Origin: a bacterium
GTDB taxonomy: Bacteria; Margulisbacteria; Marinamargulisbacteria; JAAEMD01
Direction: 5' to 3'
NCBI GenBank assembly: GCA_024225875.1
Contig: JAAEMD010000177.1
Location: forward strand, 1-11,646
DNA: 11,646 nucleotides
A program made the position numbers and the translations under genes. Positions 1 through 6,788 of this stretch are shown one piece after another. Within the stretch, counting starts at the first letter, position 1; each line of letters begins with the position of its first letter. A model generated the notes under the pieces. The model was not told where the DNA came from, did no database searches, and saw only the letters and a list, made by a program, of their open reading frames with translations.

Positions 1-123
1 GCCAAAGAGGTTTATGCATGGACGAAGGCGCGCTGCGCTAAAAAAACATTGATATCCTGGCAATTTACAAAACATGACGCTAGAGAAAAACTTTTGCGCT
101 TCTATAAGAATATCAAAAAATAA
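1..123 (+). CDS. IS630-family transposase, C-terminal fragment
   Basis: The first frame is open from base 1 and ends at a TAA at 121-123, giving 40 residues of a protein whose start lies outside the window. The residues include AWTKARCAKKTLISWQFTKH followed by DAREKLLRFY. This matches the family C-terminal pattern of IS630/Tc1-mariner-like DDE transposases, where an AW...RN segment is followed by (I/W)xFTxxDARxKLxxLYP. In that family the catalytic DDE triad lies upstream, so it cannot be assessed here. The segment looks intact to its natural end and not frameshifted. The element end should lie within the next few dozen bases. The assignment rests on a short but characteristic tail. Confidence 0.75.
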   Translation, partial: AKEVYAWTKARCAKKTLISWQFTKHDAREKLLRFYKNIKK

Positions 124-124
124 T

Positions 125-152
125 GTCACAGTGTACTAGTGACTGTCAGTCA
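125..152. repeat. Palindromic cluster just after the transposase stop
   Basis: Two overlapping dyads lie directly downstream of the transposase stop. One is TGACTG-T-CAGTCA at 140-152, a perfect 6-bp palindrome around one base. The other pairs GTCAC (125-129) with GTGAC (139-143), with an inner AGT/ACT extension and one unpaired base. Such structures are common at insertion-sequence termini, so this may be part of the element's terminal inverted repeat. No T-run follows closely enough to call an intrinsic terminator. The matching opposite end lies outside the window. Confidence 0.4.
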
Positions 153-195
153 GGCACGTAACGAGATATTTGGGTACATTTTTTTTTGCGAATAA

Positions 196-220
196 GCCGA
201 TATCTTGTTTAAGACGATAA
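196..220 (+). promoter_or_regulatory. Candidate sigma-28 (FliA/SigD) type promoter(s)
   Basis: GCCGATAT at 196-203 is an exact copy of the -10 sequence used by flagellar sigma-28 factors. A second, one-mismatch version (GACGATAA) lies at 213-220, with a TAAG 16 bases before it at 193-196. The expected TAAA -35 box for the first copy is not present at 15-16 bp. That position falls in a 9-T tract (179-187), with only TACA at 175-178. The site precedes the 87-aa gene by about 130 bases, and a flagellar gene lies at the far end of the same gene run. The weak -35 keeps this tentative. Confidence 0.35.
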
Positions 221-326
221 ATGCCAGATTGAACGGATGTCATTTAGTAGTGAATAACTGGGAGGTGGGAGAATCAGATATATTTAAAATAAATGTATTT
301 TATCTCTAAAACAATAAATATTATGC

Positions 327-332
327 AGGAGG
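327..332 (+). promoter_or_regulatory. Consensus ribosome binding site of the 87-aa gene
   Basis: AGGAGG, a full Shine-Dalgarno consensus, lies six bases before the ATG at 339. It is the strongest site in the window and suggests high translation of the small protein. Confidence 0.8.
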
Positions 333-338
333 TTTAAA

Positions 339-602
339 ATGGGAGAGAATGTATATGATTATGCTACATCAGCAGGTCGTTCTGAAGCAGCGGTACACGC
401 CTCAGATAAATTTGAGTCCGCACTTGAAAACATTTCAACCAAACTAGGCGAAGAGCAGGGAAACATGTCTAATGCTGTAGAATCACATTTCAAATTGATG
501 GAAGAAGATTCGTTGTACACTGTAGGCGTTGGTGTTCCTAAAGCAGGTGAAAGTAAGTTCAAACAAGAAGCAAATGCAGTCAAGAAGGAAGCACAAAGTT
601 AG
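339..602 (+). CDS. Small helical protein of unknown function, probably abundant
   Basis: This gene encodes an 87-residue protein that I do not recognise. It has no cysteine, no signal peptide and no membrane segment. Residues about 5-55 look like one long, or two closely joined, amphipathic helices rich in Ala, Ser and Glu. A short Val/Gly turn follows (TVGVGVP, about residues 61-67), and then a Lys/Glu/Ala-rich C-terminal helix. The full AGGAGG site and the hairpin directly downstream imply production in excess of the genes that follow. Size and helix-turn-helix shape resemble secreted filament or needle-type subunits of type III systems, but I see no diagnostic sequence motif of SctF, SctI or WXG100 proteins. 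The start is fixed by the ribosome binding site. Confidence 0.8.
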   Translation: MGENVYDYATSAGRSEAAVHASDKFESALENISTKLGEEQGNMSNAVESHFKLMEEDSLYTVGVGVPKAGESKFKQEANAVKKEAQS

Positions 603-613
603 TAGTAATAATA

Positions 614-661
614 ACCAGATCTCTGATATTTTTTATCAGAGATCTGGTAGCTGGGTTTTTT
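614..661 (+). terminator. Strong hairpin with T-run, probable (partial) terminator
   Basis: ACCAGATCTCTGATA (614-628) and TATCAGAGATCTGGT (634-648) form a perfect 15-bp stem with a five-T loop. After seven unpaired bases (AGCTGGG) comes a six-T run at 656-661. A canonical intrinsic terminator has the T-run directly at the stem base, so the 7-base offset may make it leaky. It lies 11 bases after the stop of the 87-aa gene and 52 bases before the next start, so it could cut transcription to the large downstream genes or protect the upstream message from 3' decay. Confidence 0.7.
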
Positions 662-713
662 ATATATTTCACTTACAAAAGATCAATATATAAAACATCT
701 AAGAGAGGTTGAG

Positions 714-1040
714 ATGGCAGATACTAATGGGATTGAATATGATAGAGCGGTAATTACAATAAATCATAACAGCAAGGTATATGCTGTCTATGACTTTATT
801 TTTGGGGAATACCTGTCGACAAAGACTTTTTTTGATGAATTAGCTCGCATACAGGCAGGTTTAATAAACAATGGTGAGGTAGTAACAAATATTGGCCGCA
901 GAATAGATCTGAATACTATAGGCGGTACGGTAGCCTTATCTTTATACCTGCAAACAATAGAGGGTGCCAGAGAAGCTATGAGTGGTCTTTCAAAGCTGGG
1001 AATTAAAGTTGAAAATAAATTGTGGCAAATGCTTAATTAA
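714..1040 (+). CDS. Small soluble protein of unknown function (108 aa)
   Basis: This gene encodes 108 residues with no recognised family, signal peptide or membrane helix. The N-terminal half reads as mixed strands and helix (AVITINHNSKVYAVYDFIFG). The middle has a short basic/hydroxyl turn (GRRIDLNTIGG, about residues 61-71), and the C-terminal half is helical. The ATG at 714 is preceded by AGAGG at 704-708, five bases away. It follows the hairpin after the 87-aa gene and is 18 bases ahead of the 880-aa gene, so the two are very likely co-transcribed. The size would suit an adaptor or chaperone for a neighbour, but nothing in the sequence proves that. Confidence 0.75.
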   Translation: MADTNGIEYDRAVITINHNSKVYAVYDFIFGEYLSTKTFFDELARIQAGLINNGEVVTNIGRRIDLNTIGGTVALSLYLQTIEGAREAMSGLSKLGIKVENKLWQMLN

Positions 1041-1058
1041 AAGAAAGGGGAGTCAAAT

Positions 1059-3701
1059 ATGAGTGATCAGATGCAGCCATTTACCGAACCAAGGCCTATG
1101 GCATTTCCCCCTAGAATAGCAGTCTATCAGGACAAACAGTATAATTTAAATAAAGAAGGGTATAGTGTAAACGAGTTTGATAAAGCACTTGACAAGAAGT
1201 TAGAGGAAATAGAGGCCTTTGAAAAAGAAGAGGCTCAACTGGGTGCTGAAGAGGATTCTGATTTAGATCAAGACTTCGATACGCTGTCAAAAAAACAAAT
1301 ACTAACTGAATCTGAGAGGGATAGGTTAGATTTATATAAGAAAAAGAAGGCAGTGCAGGAAGATCTTGGTAAGGTACAATTTACAAGAGCTGCAAGTGAT
1401 ATAAAAATGGGGCTTTCTTTTCTGCCACGGCTACTGATAGCCAGGGGTGAGTTAACAGGAACGAAAAATAACCTTGAGCGTATTGATGATGATGATTATA
1501 TTAATACTGCGGATCTTTTTACTAAAATGGACATCGAAAATGTTGATCTGGAAAATAGATCTCAAAATTTATATGGTAATAATTTCTATGCGGAACTGCT
1601 GAAAAAAGACAGTTTTACGGCTAGTCAAAATACCTGGGCCCATAATTTTAATAATTATGGCAGAGATAGTATGATTTTTAAGGAGTTTGATACAAAAAAC
1701 TGGGAAATATTTAAAAAATCAAGATACTTTGCACCATTACATAACAAGAGTATGACTACGCAACGTGCTTTGGAAAAGAGATATCCCGGTATATATAAAG
1801 ATATGCAGAAAGAATTAGACAGTGTAATTAATAAAATAGAAGAAAGGTTAGACTTAGGACATAATTTAAATATAAAGAACATTGCTGATCAGTTTAAAGA
1901 TAATGTAAATACTCATAGAAAACAAGAAAATGTAGAGTCAGAAAAAACCTCTTTAACCTATGATGCAGATGCAAACATTAATACTATTGTTACGTCTGGC
2001 GCGTATAAGAATTTTGATAAAAAACAATCGTTTGCTTTGATAATGGATATGTGGGAGAAGTCCTCTCGTTTTACTCGCATAATTAATAGTATTGCAGGAC
2101 CGGCATCCGAACTAAACACTCTTGTGAGTGAAGAAGCAAAAAAAGGCACTAAAAAAACAGCTTTGGAAAAAAGACAGGAAGAAATTGAGGCCAGTTTATC
2201 TTTTGATGAGCTGGAGGAGCTGGAAGAGGAGCTTAAGCCGGAAATGATCCAGGAACAACTTGAGTCTAAACTTACCGATAAAATGCTTTCATGGTGGAAT
2301 TCTATCGAGGGTGGCTTGGATGATATAGCAGCCTTATCTTTTGGAATGGCATTATCATCTGCTCCGGTTGTTTTTGAATTAATGGATTTTACTAAGAGTG
2401 GAATTGAAGAGCTGGAAGGAAGTAAAAAATATTTAAAAGAACTAAAGGCATCGGATTTTGAAAAGAAAATTTTAGGTGACAGTTTAAACTATATACGAGA
2501 TGAAATTATTAATGCGGATTTTTTGACTGGTGGAGTTTTAAAGAAACAGTATTTAGGGCCTGAAGGGTCTCAATTTGTTGAAAAAAAATGGAGCGCTTTA
2601 ATTAAAGCAGAATATATAAAAGTTAACGGTGAAATAACTGATAAGTTTGATAATAAAGGTAGTGGATTTGGGAAGGATCTTCCTTTTGAACAATCAGAAA
2701 TAGATAATATGTATAATGCCTTTCTCAAAGCATCAGCTCCAGGACTGAGTTTTGATGCGATGGACCAGACAAAGTCAGGAGGTTTTGCCAGAGAGGATAT
2801 AAAAGTCATCTGTAGTGATGGAAAAGCTAGAAACATTCCAGAGCTGTTAGCTATGATTGGTTCAGGGGCGGGGATGAAGGAGAAAAAAGAAAACCTTCAT
2901 ATTGTCCATGAGGAACTTATTAAGATTTTTGCAGAAGTTACAGGTGTCAATTTAAAATCAAAAGTAACTGGTAGAGCAAATGGGCTGGATATGGATAATG
3001 ATGAAGTTGTTGTAAATATATCGGATGAAGCGCAGTGGCGTGAGTATAATCCTTCACTGTATCCCGCATTAGATGAAAATGGGGAATCTATATATGAAGG
3101 TGGCCTGGAAAATAAAACCGGTAGCCTGAATATTAAGTTTAAAACACGGGAACATCTAAATAATTTTGTAGATGATATGCGTTCAGTAATTGCTTTAATC
3201 GAACCAGTATTAGGTGTGTTTGAGGGTGAAAAAAACATCCCGTTTTTGAGAGACAATGCCGGGTCTATGGACAGAGTGGAAATTATAACAGAAGATAGTG
3301 AAAACTATGAAATGTGGCTTGATTATAAAATGGATAAAAATGTCTTTAAGACAGATATTTGGAAAAACAGCTCTGCTAAGTTAAACATGGAACTAGTTAA
3401 AAAGGTTTCTCACAGGATGCATACGACTTTGCAGATTAACAAATTATTAAGAATGGCTAATAAAAATGATCACGAAGAATATACCGAGAAAAAGGAAGAA
3501 CATGATGAAGAAGAGTATGAAAGGGTAAGGGCTTTAGTAAAGCATAATAATAAACGAATAAAAAATAATAATGAATTTAAAAAACAGAAACAAATACAGG
3601 CAAAACAAAAAGAAGCTGAGGTAAGGGCACATAAAAAGAAGCAGGATGCAAGAAGTGCGGCAAAAATGAAAGCTCAAAATAAAAACAACAAAAAAAAATA
3701 A
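1059..3701 (+). CDS. Large charged protein of unknown function (880 aa)
   Basis: The largest gene of the window; its product matches no family I know. Visible regions include a proline-containing N-terminus (residues 1-20) and an acidic, coiled-coil-prone stretch at about 40-100. A second strongly acidic helix lies at about 360-405 (LEELEEEL). A mildly hydrophobic segment follows at about 422-441, too polar to be a convincing membrane helix. Mixed alpha/beta sequence fills about 500-770, and the tail from about 800 to 880 is very charged and ends in a lysine-rich run. There is one cysteine (Cys585) and no signal peptide. The start is supported by GGGGAG at 1047-1052, six to seven bases upstream. 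The stop overlaps the ribosome binding site of the next gene, suggesting translational coupling. It may be a structural or scaffold protein or a signal-peptide-independent export substrate. Confidence 0.8.
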   Translation: MSDQMQPFTEPRPMAFPPRIAVYQDKQYNLNKEGYSVNEFDKALDKKLEEIEAFEKEEAQLGAEEDSDLDQDFDTLSKKQILTESERDRLDLYKKKKAVQEDLGKVQFTRAASDIKMGLSFLPRLLIARGELTGTKNNLERIDDDDYINTADLFTKMDIENVDLENRSQNLYGNNFYAELLKKDSFTASQNTWAHNFNNYGRDSMIFKEFDTKNWEIFKKSRYFAPLHNKSMTTQRALEKRYPGIYKDMQKELDSVINKIEERLDLGHNLNIKNIADQFKDNVNTHRKQENVESEKTSLTYDADANINTIVTSGAYKNFDKKQSFALIMDMWEKSSRFTRIINSIAGPASELNTLVSEEAKKGTKKTALEKRQEEIEASLSFDELEELEEELKPEMIQEQLESKLTDKMLSWWNSIEGGLDDIAALSFGMALSSAPVVFELMDFTKSGIEELEGSKKYLKELKASDFEKKILGDSLNYIRDEIINADFLTGGVLKKQYLGPEGSQFVEKKWSALIKAEYIKVNGEITDKFDNKGSGFGKDLPFEQSEIDNMYNAFLKASAPGLSFDAMDQTKSGGFAREDIKVICSDGKARNIPELLAMIGSGAGMKEKKENLHIVHEELIKIFAEVTGVNLKSKVTGRANGLDMDNDEVVVNISDEAQWREYNPSLYPALDENGESIYEGGLENKTGSLNIKFKTREHLNNFVDDMRSVIALIEPVLGVFEGEKNIPFLRDNAGSMDRVEIITEDSENYEMWLDYKMDKNVFKTDIWKNSSAKLNMELVKKVSHRMHTTLQINKLLRMANKNDHEEYTEKKEEHDEEEYERVRALVKHNNKRIKNNNEFKKQKQIQAKQKEAEVRAHKKKQDARSAAKMKAQNKNNKKK

Positions 3702-3709
3702 GGTGATTT

Positions 3710-4597
3710 ATGTCTCGTCGAATTGATGATTTTGAACAAGAGCAGATCGAGAAGATTAAAAATAACTCATATTATAGAAAAGTCCAGCAACAAATAAAAG
3801 AAAAGCAGTCGCTAAAAAAAAACACTGAGGACAGTGTTAATCAAAAAAAAGAGCATAAAGCACAAAAATTAAGTCAGCAGGGTAAAGTTACGAATATTGC
3901 AAAACTGGAAGCATCCAATAATATAAATATAAAGGATACTGTTCATTTAAGTTCATTTTCCTGGGAGAAAGATGAACGTGAGAATATAGATACAATAGAT
4001 AAAAAAGCTCAGGACTCGATATCTAAAAAAAGAAGCAGGGAAAGTAAGGTATTAAAATCATTAAAAAAATTAGGGTTTAAAATAGATTTGACCAGCAATG
4101 TTGTTGAGTTAAAAGAAAGCTATATGCAAAATACGATACAAGCTAAGTCAAGCAACTCTCTTCTTGCTCGTTATGCCAGGTTCAAGTTAGGGATAATTGG
4201 CCAGATACTATCTTTAATTGGTGTAATGCAGGAGGATTTGCGACACTTGCAAAAGAAAGCAATAGAGACTGCGATTGAAGAGAATCTCAGTTTGATGGCA
4301 GAAAATATTTATAATATGGAATTGACAGAGCTGGTTTATGGTAACAGAAAAAAAGTTAGAAGAACTTTAGCTATGTACGCTGAGGTTGAAAATCAGCTGA
4401 TAACTCAGATGATAAGACTTGGATCAAAATATAACTGGACTCGAATATCTCTTTTGGAGGAGCGTATTAAGCAGTGTAGAAAAATACAGGAAGAGTTTCA
4501 AAATGAAAAAAATGCTCTTGCTTACCACCTTGAATTCATTAAACAGAAAGAGATAGCAGAATACTTTGCAGAGCGAAAACGAAGTAGCGGTAAATAA
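3710..4597 (+). CDS. Basic coiled-coil protein of unknown function (295 aa)
   Basis: This product is lysine- and glutamine-rich and has two parts. Residues 1-120 are polar, low in hydrophobic residues and probably extended or helical. Residues 125-290 are a dense helical region with heptad-like hydrophobic spacing. A short hydrophobic patch lies at about 158-173 (KLGIIGQILSLIGVM), better read as a buried or amphipathic helix than as a membrane span. One cysteine (Cys256) is present. The ATG at 3710 follows AAGGTG at 3700-3705, which overlaps the stop of the 880-aa gene, so translation is probably coupled. The architecture resembles export-apparatus stalk or regulator coiled coils in general terms, but no specific family signature is visible. 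Confidence 0.8.
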   Translation: MSRRIDDFEQEQIEKIKNNSYYRKVQQQIKEKQSLKKNTEDSVNQKKEHKAQKLSQQGKVTNIAKLEASNNINIKDTVHLSSFSWEKDERENIDTIDKKAQDSISKKRSRESKVLKSLKKLGFKIDLTSNVVELKESYMQNTIQAKSSNSLLARYARFKLGIIGQILSLIGVMQEDLRHLQKKAIETAIEENLSLMAENIYNMELTELVYGNRKKVRRTLAMYAEVENQLITQMIRLGSKYNWTRISLLEERIKQCRKIQEEFQNEKNALAYHLEFIKQKEIAEYFAERKRSSGK

Positions 4598-4598
4598 A

Positions 4599-4868
4599 AT
4601 GAGTAAGCAGGAAAAAAATAAAAATAACACAAAAGAGACCTTTGAGCCGAAAAAAAACAAAGAAGAAGGTGAGCGTGATCTCAGTCCAGTTGAGATAAAA
4701 AATAGAATAAAAAAGCTGGACTTATATATGAATAAAACAGGTAAAAAAATAAACCATTATGAAACATTACTGGGAAGAGAGATTTCTGTAAGTGAAGAGA
4801 AGAAAAATTTATTAGAAAAAGGGATGGAAATTCTTGATTTGCATAAAAAAGACAGCTATGAAGTTTAA
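4599..4868 (+). CDS. Small highly charged protein of unknown function (89 aa)
   Basis: The protein is about one-third lysine and glutamate. Residues 1-27 are polar and probably disordered. A helical pair follows at about 28-85 (VEIKNRIKKLDLYMNKTGKK, then ISVSEEKKNLLEKGMEIL). I chose the ATG at 4599, one base after the TAA of the preceding gene, which fits reinitiation. The frame is also open from a TTG at 4566, which would overlap the 295-aa gene and add 11 residues. Neither start has a strong ribosome binding site. It is co-directional with its neighbours and could be a small partner of one of the larger coiled-coil proteins. No family is recognised. Confidence 0.6.
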   Translation: MSKQEKNKNNTKETFEPKKNKEEGERDLSPVEIKNRIKKLDLYMNKTGKKINHYETLLGREISVSEEKKNLLEKGMEILDLHKKDSYEV

Positions 4869-4923
4869 CTGGACTGGAGCTCAATTGTTTTTGGGAAAAA
4901 TAAAACATAAAAGGAGACTATAA

Positions 4924-6717
4924 ATGGACTTTATTCGTAGAGCTTCCGAATTTAAAAGCAGTAGCGAATTTATAGATTCAATTAAAGCAGAAGATATGTT
5001 TGCCGAAAATATTGGCGATCAGACTGGTAAAAAGCAGGATGAAGAGGCTGTAAAGGCAAAAAAAAAGAGGCGCCTGGCAAATAAGCCAAAGTCAGTCTCT
5101 TTGTTAGAAGGCAGTCTGGATAGTAAAGGTCTGCTTAGCGGTTTTACTGATAAACTGGCCTATTCTTCAGTTATGAAAAATAGAGACAGGGTGAAGTCAC
5201 GTATAAAAAAAGGTATGGATCGGTCACTGGAAGAGTTCTTTAAAAATGAATCTACTAATAAAAGCAGAGATACAGTGTCTCTTTCTGCAAATGTTTTAAC
5301 AAATAAAGAAGATCTGGATAAGTATAAAAAAAACAATAAAGATAATAAACACAGTTCTGCAATAAAAGGATCGCGCGAAAATGCGGCAGAAGGCAAGTCA
5401 GGCGTTAGTAATAATGCTGCATTAGAAGGTGCTAAGGCAGAGGCAGGACACTACAAAATGAAGCCTGGAACGGGCAGGTTTGAAAGAAATGAGGGCACTG
5501 AAAAGCTATTGAAACAATATGCTGATGTTTATTCGGAACTGTTAGTGCGGGAGGATCCGAAAAAAAGAACAGTTTTAGAAAATCTGAAACAGAGATTGTT
5601 CGAGAAGGGTGTTACATCAAAAAAACAAAAGATTATAGAGGACAATATCAGGAACTTTCATCATAAGGATATGAAACAGTATATAAAAAAAGCTATTTTA
5701 AATTATATCTTTTCATATGCAGACAAAAGAAAGATGTCAATAGATTTACTTAAGAACAAAGAGCATTTTGAAGAGCTTTCGGACATAGCTTCTAAGATCG
5801 GTATTTTTAATGATATCCCTTTAGAGGAAGTAATGAATGAGACCAAAAGAGAATCAACATTTATACTTCATGAAGGCCTTGATGAGGCACTGGTTGCAGG
5901 TAAGCTGAAAGGGAGCCCACAAGAGGAGATTATTAAATCATTTAACAGGTATAATACTTTAGCTGGAGTTTTAAGATTTAATGCCGATGAATATTTTAAA
6001 TCTTTTAAGAAAAAAATGGATGATCTAGGATTAAATTATTTTGAGGATCCGGATAAAAAAGGTGTTGTAGATACTGATTTGAGCTCTGATCCGGATGCTA
6101 AAGGCGGACATGGTCAGGGAGGGCAGCATTTTTCTGAAGACAGTATTGAGATGATAGAAGATAAGTTAAGAATTCTGCTGATGAATCACGCTGTAAGTCC
6201 CGGAAACTTTGGTGATATTGGAAATATGTTAAAAATTCGTAAACTAGAGAATCTTTTGAGAAAAGCAGGATATGATGATAAGCAAATCTCAAATTTAAAA
6301 GAAGAAGCAAAAGGTATTTCTAGAATACCTTTATCCAGAATGCTCAGAGAGGGTTTTGAAAAGAGAGCAACCCTGAATTATTTACAGGGACCGGCTTATG
6401 ATCTTGTAAAAAGGCAAATAAAAAATGCATTGAAAGGTTTTAGACGCCTGGGTTCTCCATTAAAGAAACAGGAAATATTAAATATCAGAAACAATATTAA
6501 TAAATCTATCTTTTCAATAGTCAGGGAAGAGTATATTAAGATTGAAGTCATATCAGAAGCCAATCCGGATAACCTGGAATTAGCTAAAAAGAAAAAAAAA
6601 TATTTAACCATTCTGGAAAGATTAAAAAAAGAATCAGATATTCAGGAGGAAATAAAGCCTAAGCTATTTCATAATACAGGCTTTAGTTCGGATATGAATA
6701 TAGTGGAAGCAGCATAG
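4924..6717 (+). CDS. Helical protein with internal duplication, unknown function (597 aa)
   Basis: I do not recognise this family. Residues 1-30 form a serine-containing polar N-terminus (RRASEFKSSSEF). About 35-180 is basic, low-complexity and probably disordered. From about 190 to 370 and from 400 to 575 the protein is helical, and the two halves share a repeated unit. LENLKQRLFEKG, then a helix, then a basic helix ending ILNY (about 218-261) aligns with IRKLENLLRKAG and a segment ending TLNY (about 438-486). A glycine/histidine/aspartate-rich linker (about 378-402) joins the halves. AAGGAG at 4911-4916 supports the ATG. The gene is the last of the six unknown genes before the flagellar gene. 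The polar N-terminus could act as a type III export signal, but that is a guess. Confidence 0.8.
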   Translation: MDFIRRASEFKSSSEFIDSIKAEDMFAENIGDQTGKKQDEEAVKAKKKRRLANKPKSVSLLEGSLDSKGLLSGFTDKLAYSSVMKNRDRVKSRIKKGMDRSLEEFFKNESTNKSRDTVSLSANVLTNKEDLDKYKKNNKDNKHSSAIKGSRENAAEGKSGVSNNAALEGAKAEAGHYKMKPGTGRFERNEGTEKLLKQYADVYSELLVREDPKKRTVLENLKQRLFEKGVTSKKQKIIEDNIRNFHHKDMKQYIKKAILNYIFSYADKRKMSIDLLKNKEHFEELSDIASKIGIFNDIPLEEVMNETKRESTFILHEGLDEALVAGKLKGSPQEEIIKSFNRYNTLAGVLRFNADEYFKSFKKKMDDLGLNYFEDPDKKGVVDTDLSSDPDAKGGHGQGGQHFSEDSIEMIEDKLRILLMNHAVSPGNFGDIGNMLKIRKLENLLRKAGYDDKQISNLKEEAKGISRIPLSRMLREGFEKRATLNYLQGPAYDLVKRQIKNALKGFRRLGSPLKKQEILNIRNNINKSIFSIVREEYIKIEVISEANPDNLELAKKKKKYLTILERLKKESDIQEEIKPKLFHNTGFSSDMNIVEAA

Positions 6718-6743
6718 TATTTCTATTTAATATCATTTTTGGT

Positions 6744-6749
6744 TATAAT
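6744..6749 (+). promoter_or_regulatory. Possible -10 box ahead of the flagellar gene
   Basis: TATAAT lies in the 71-base gap between the 597-aa gene and the flagellar gene, about 40 bases before its start. No good -35 is found at the expected distance (TTCTAT at 6721-6726). In A/T-rich DNA this may be chance. Confidence 0.25.
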
Positions 6750-6776
6750 TTGAGTTGTAGATTTAAAAATTAATAT

Positions 6777-6782
6777 AAGGAG
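6777..6782 (+). promoter_or_regulatory. Ribosome binding site deciding the GTG start
   Basis: AAGGAG ends six bases before the GTG at 6789 and fixes this non-ATG start. The first residues it gives, LDIYVDVRNSLSAL, fit the N-terminal helix of the rod/hook family. Confidence 0.75.
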
Positions 6783-6788
6783 CCTGGT

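Larger units (their letters stand above)
124..338. other. Intergenic region between transposase remnant and small ORF
   Basis: This 215-base stretch contains the post-transposase palindromes, a 9-T tract at 179-187, the sigma-28-like motifs, a 7-bp A/T inverted repeat (TAAAATA at 285-291 with TATTTTA at 296-302), and the ribosome binding site at 327-332. I see no additional open reading frame, tRNA or recognisable riboswitch. The end of the insertion element probably falls in its first part, so promoter elements for the next gene may have been brought in or disrupted by insertion. Confidence 0.6.

Noticed and set aside
339..602. Assignment of the 87-aa protein as a type III needle (SctF) or WXG100 protein
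   Set aside because: Length and helicity fit, but there is no WXG motif and no recognisable SctF conserved positions, so only a shape resemblance remains.
1655..3256. Antisense reading frames of 63-119 codons inside the 880-aa gene
   Set aside because: They lie opposite a well-supported long gene, lack ribosome binding sites and have composition expected of mirror frames.
3687..3712. Programmed -1 frameshift at the nine-A run ending the 880-aa gene, fusing it to the next gene
   Set aside because: The downstream gene is in the -1 frame, but a TGA at 3704-3706 lies just before its ATG, so a shift would add only two residues.
4924..6717. Assignment of the 597-aa protein as a SctW/YopN gatekeeper
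   Set aside because: It is helical and near an export-related gene, but I could not match the HrpJ/TyeA sequence pattern, and it is much longer than the family.
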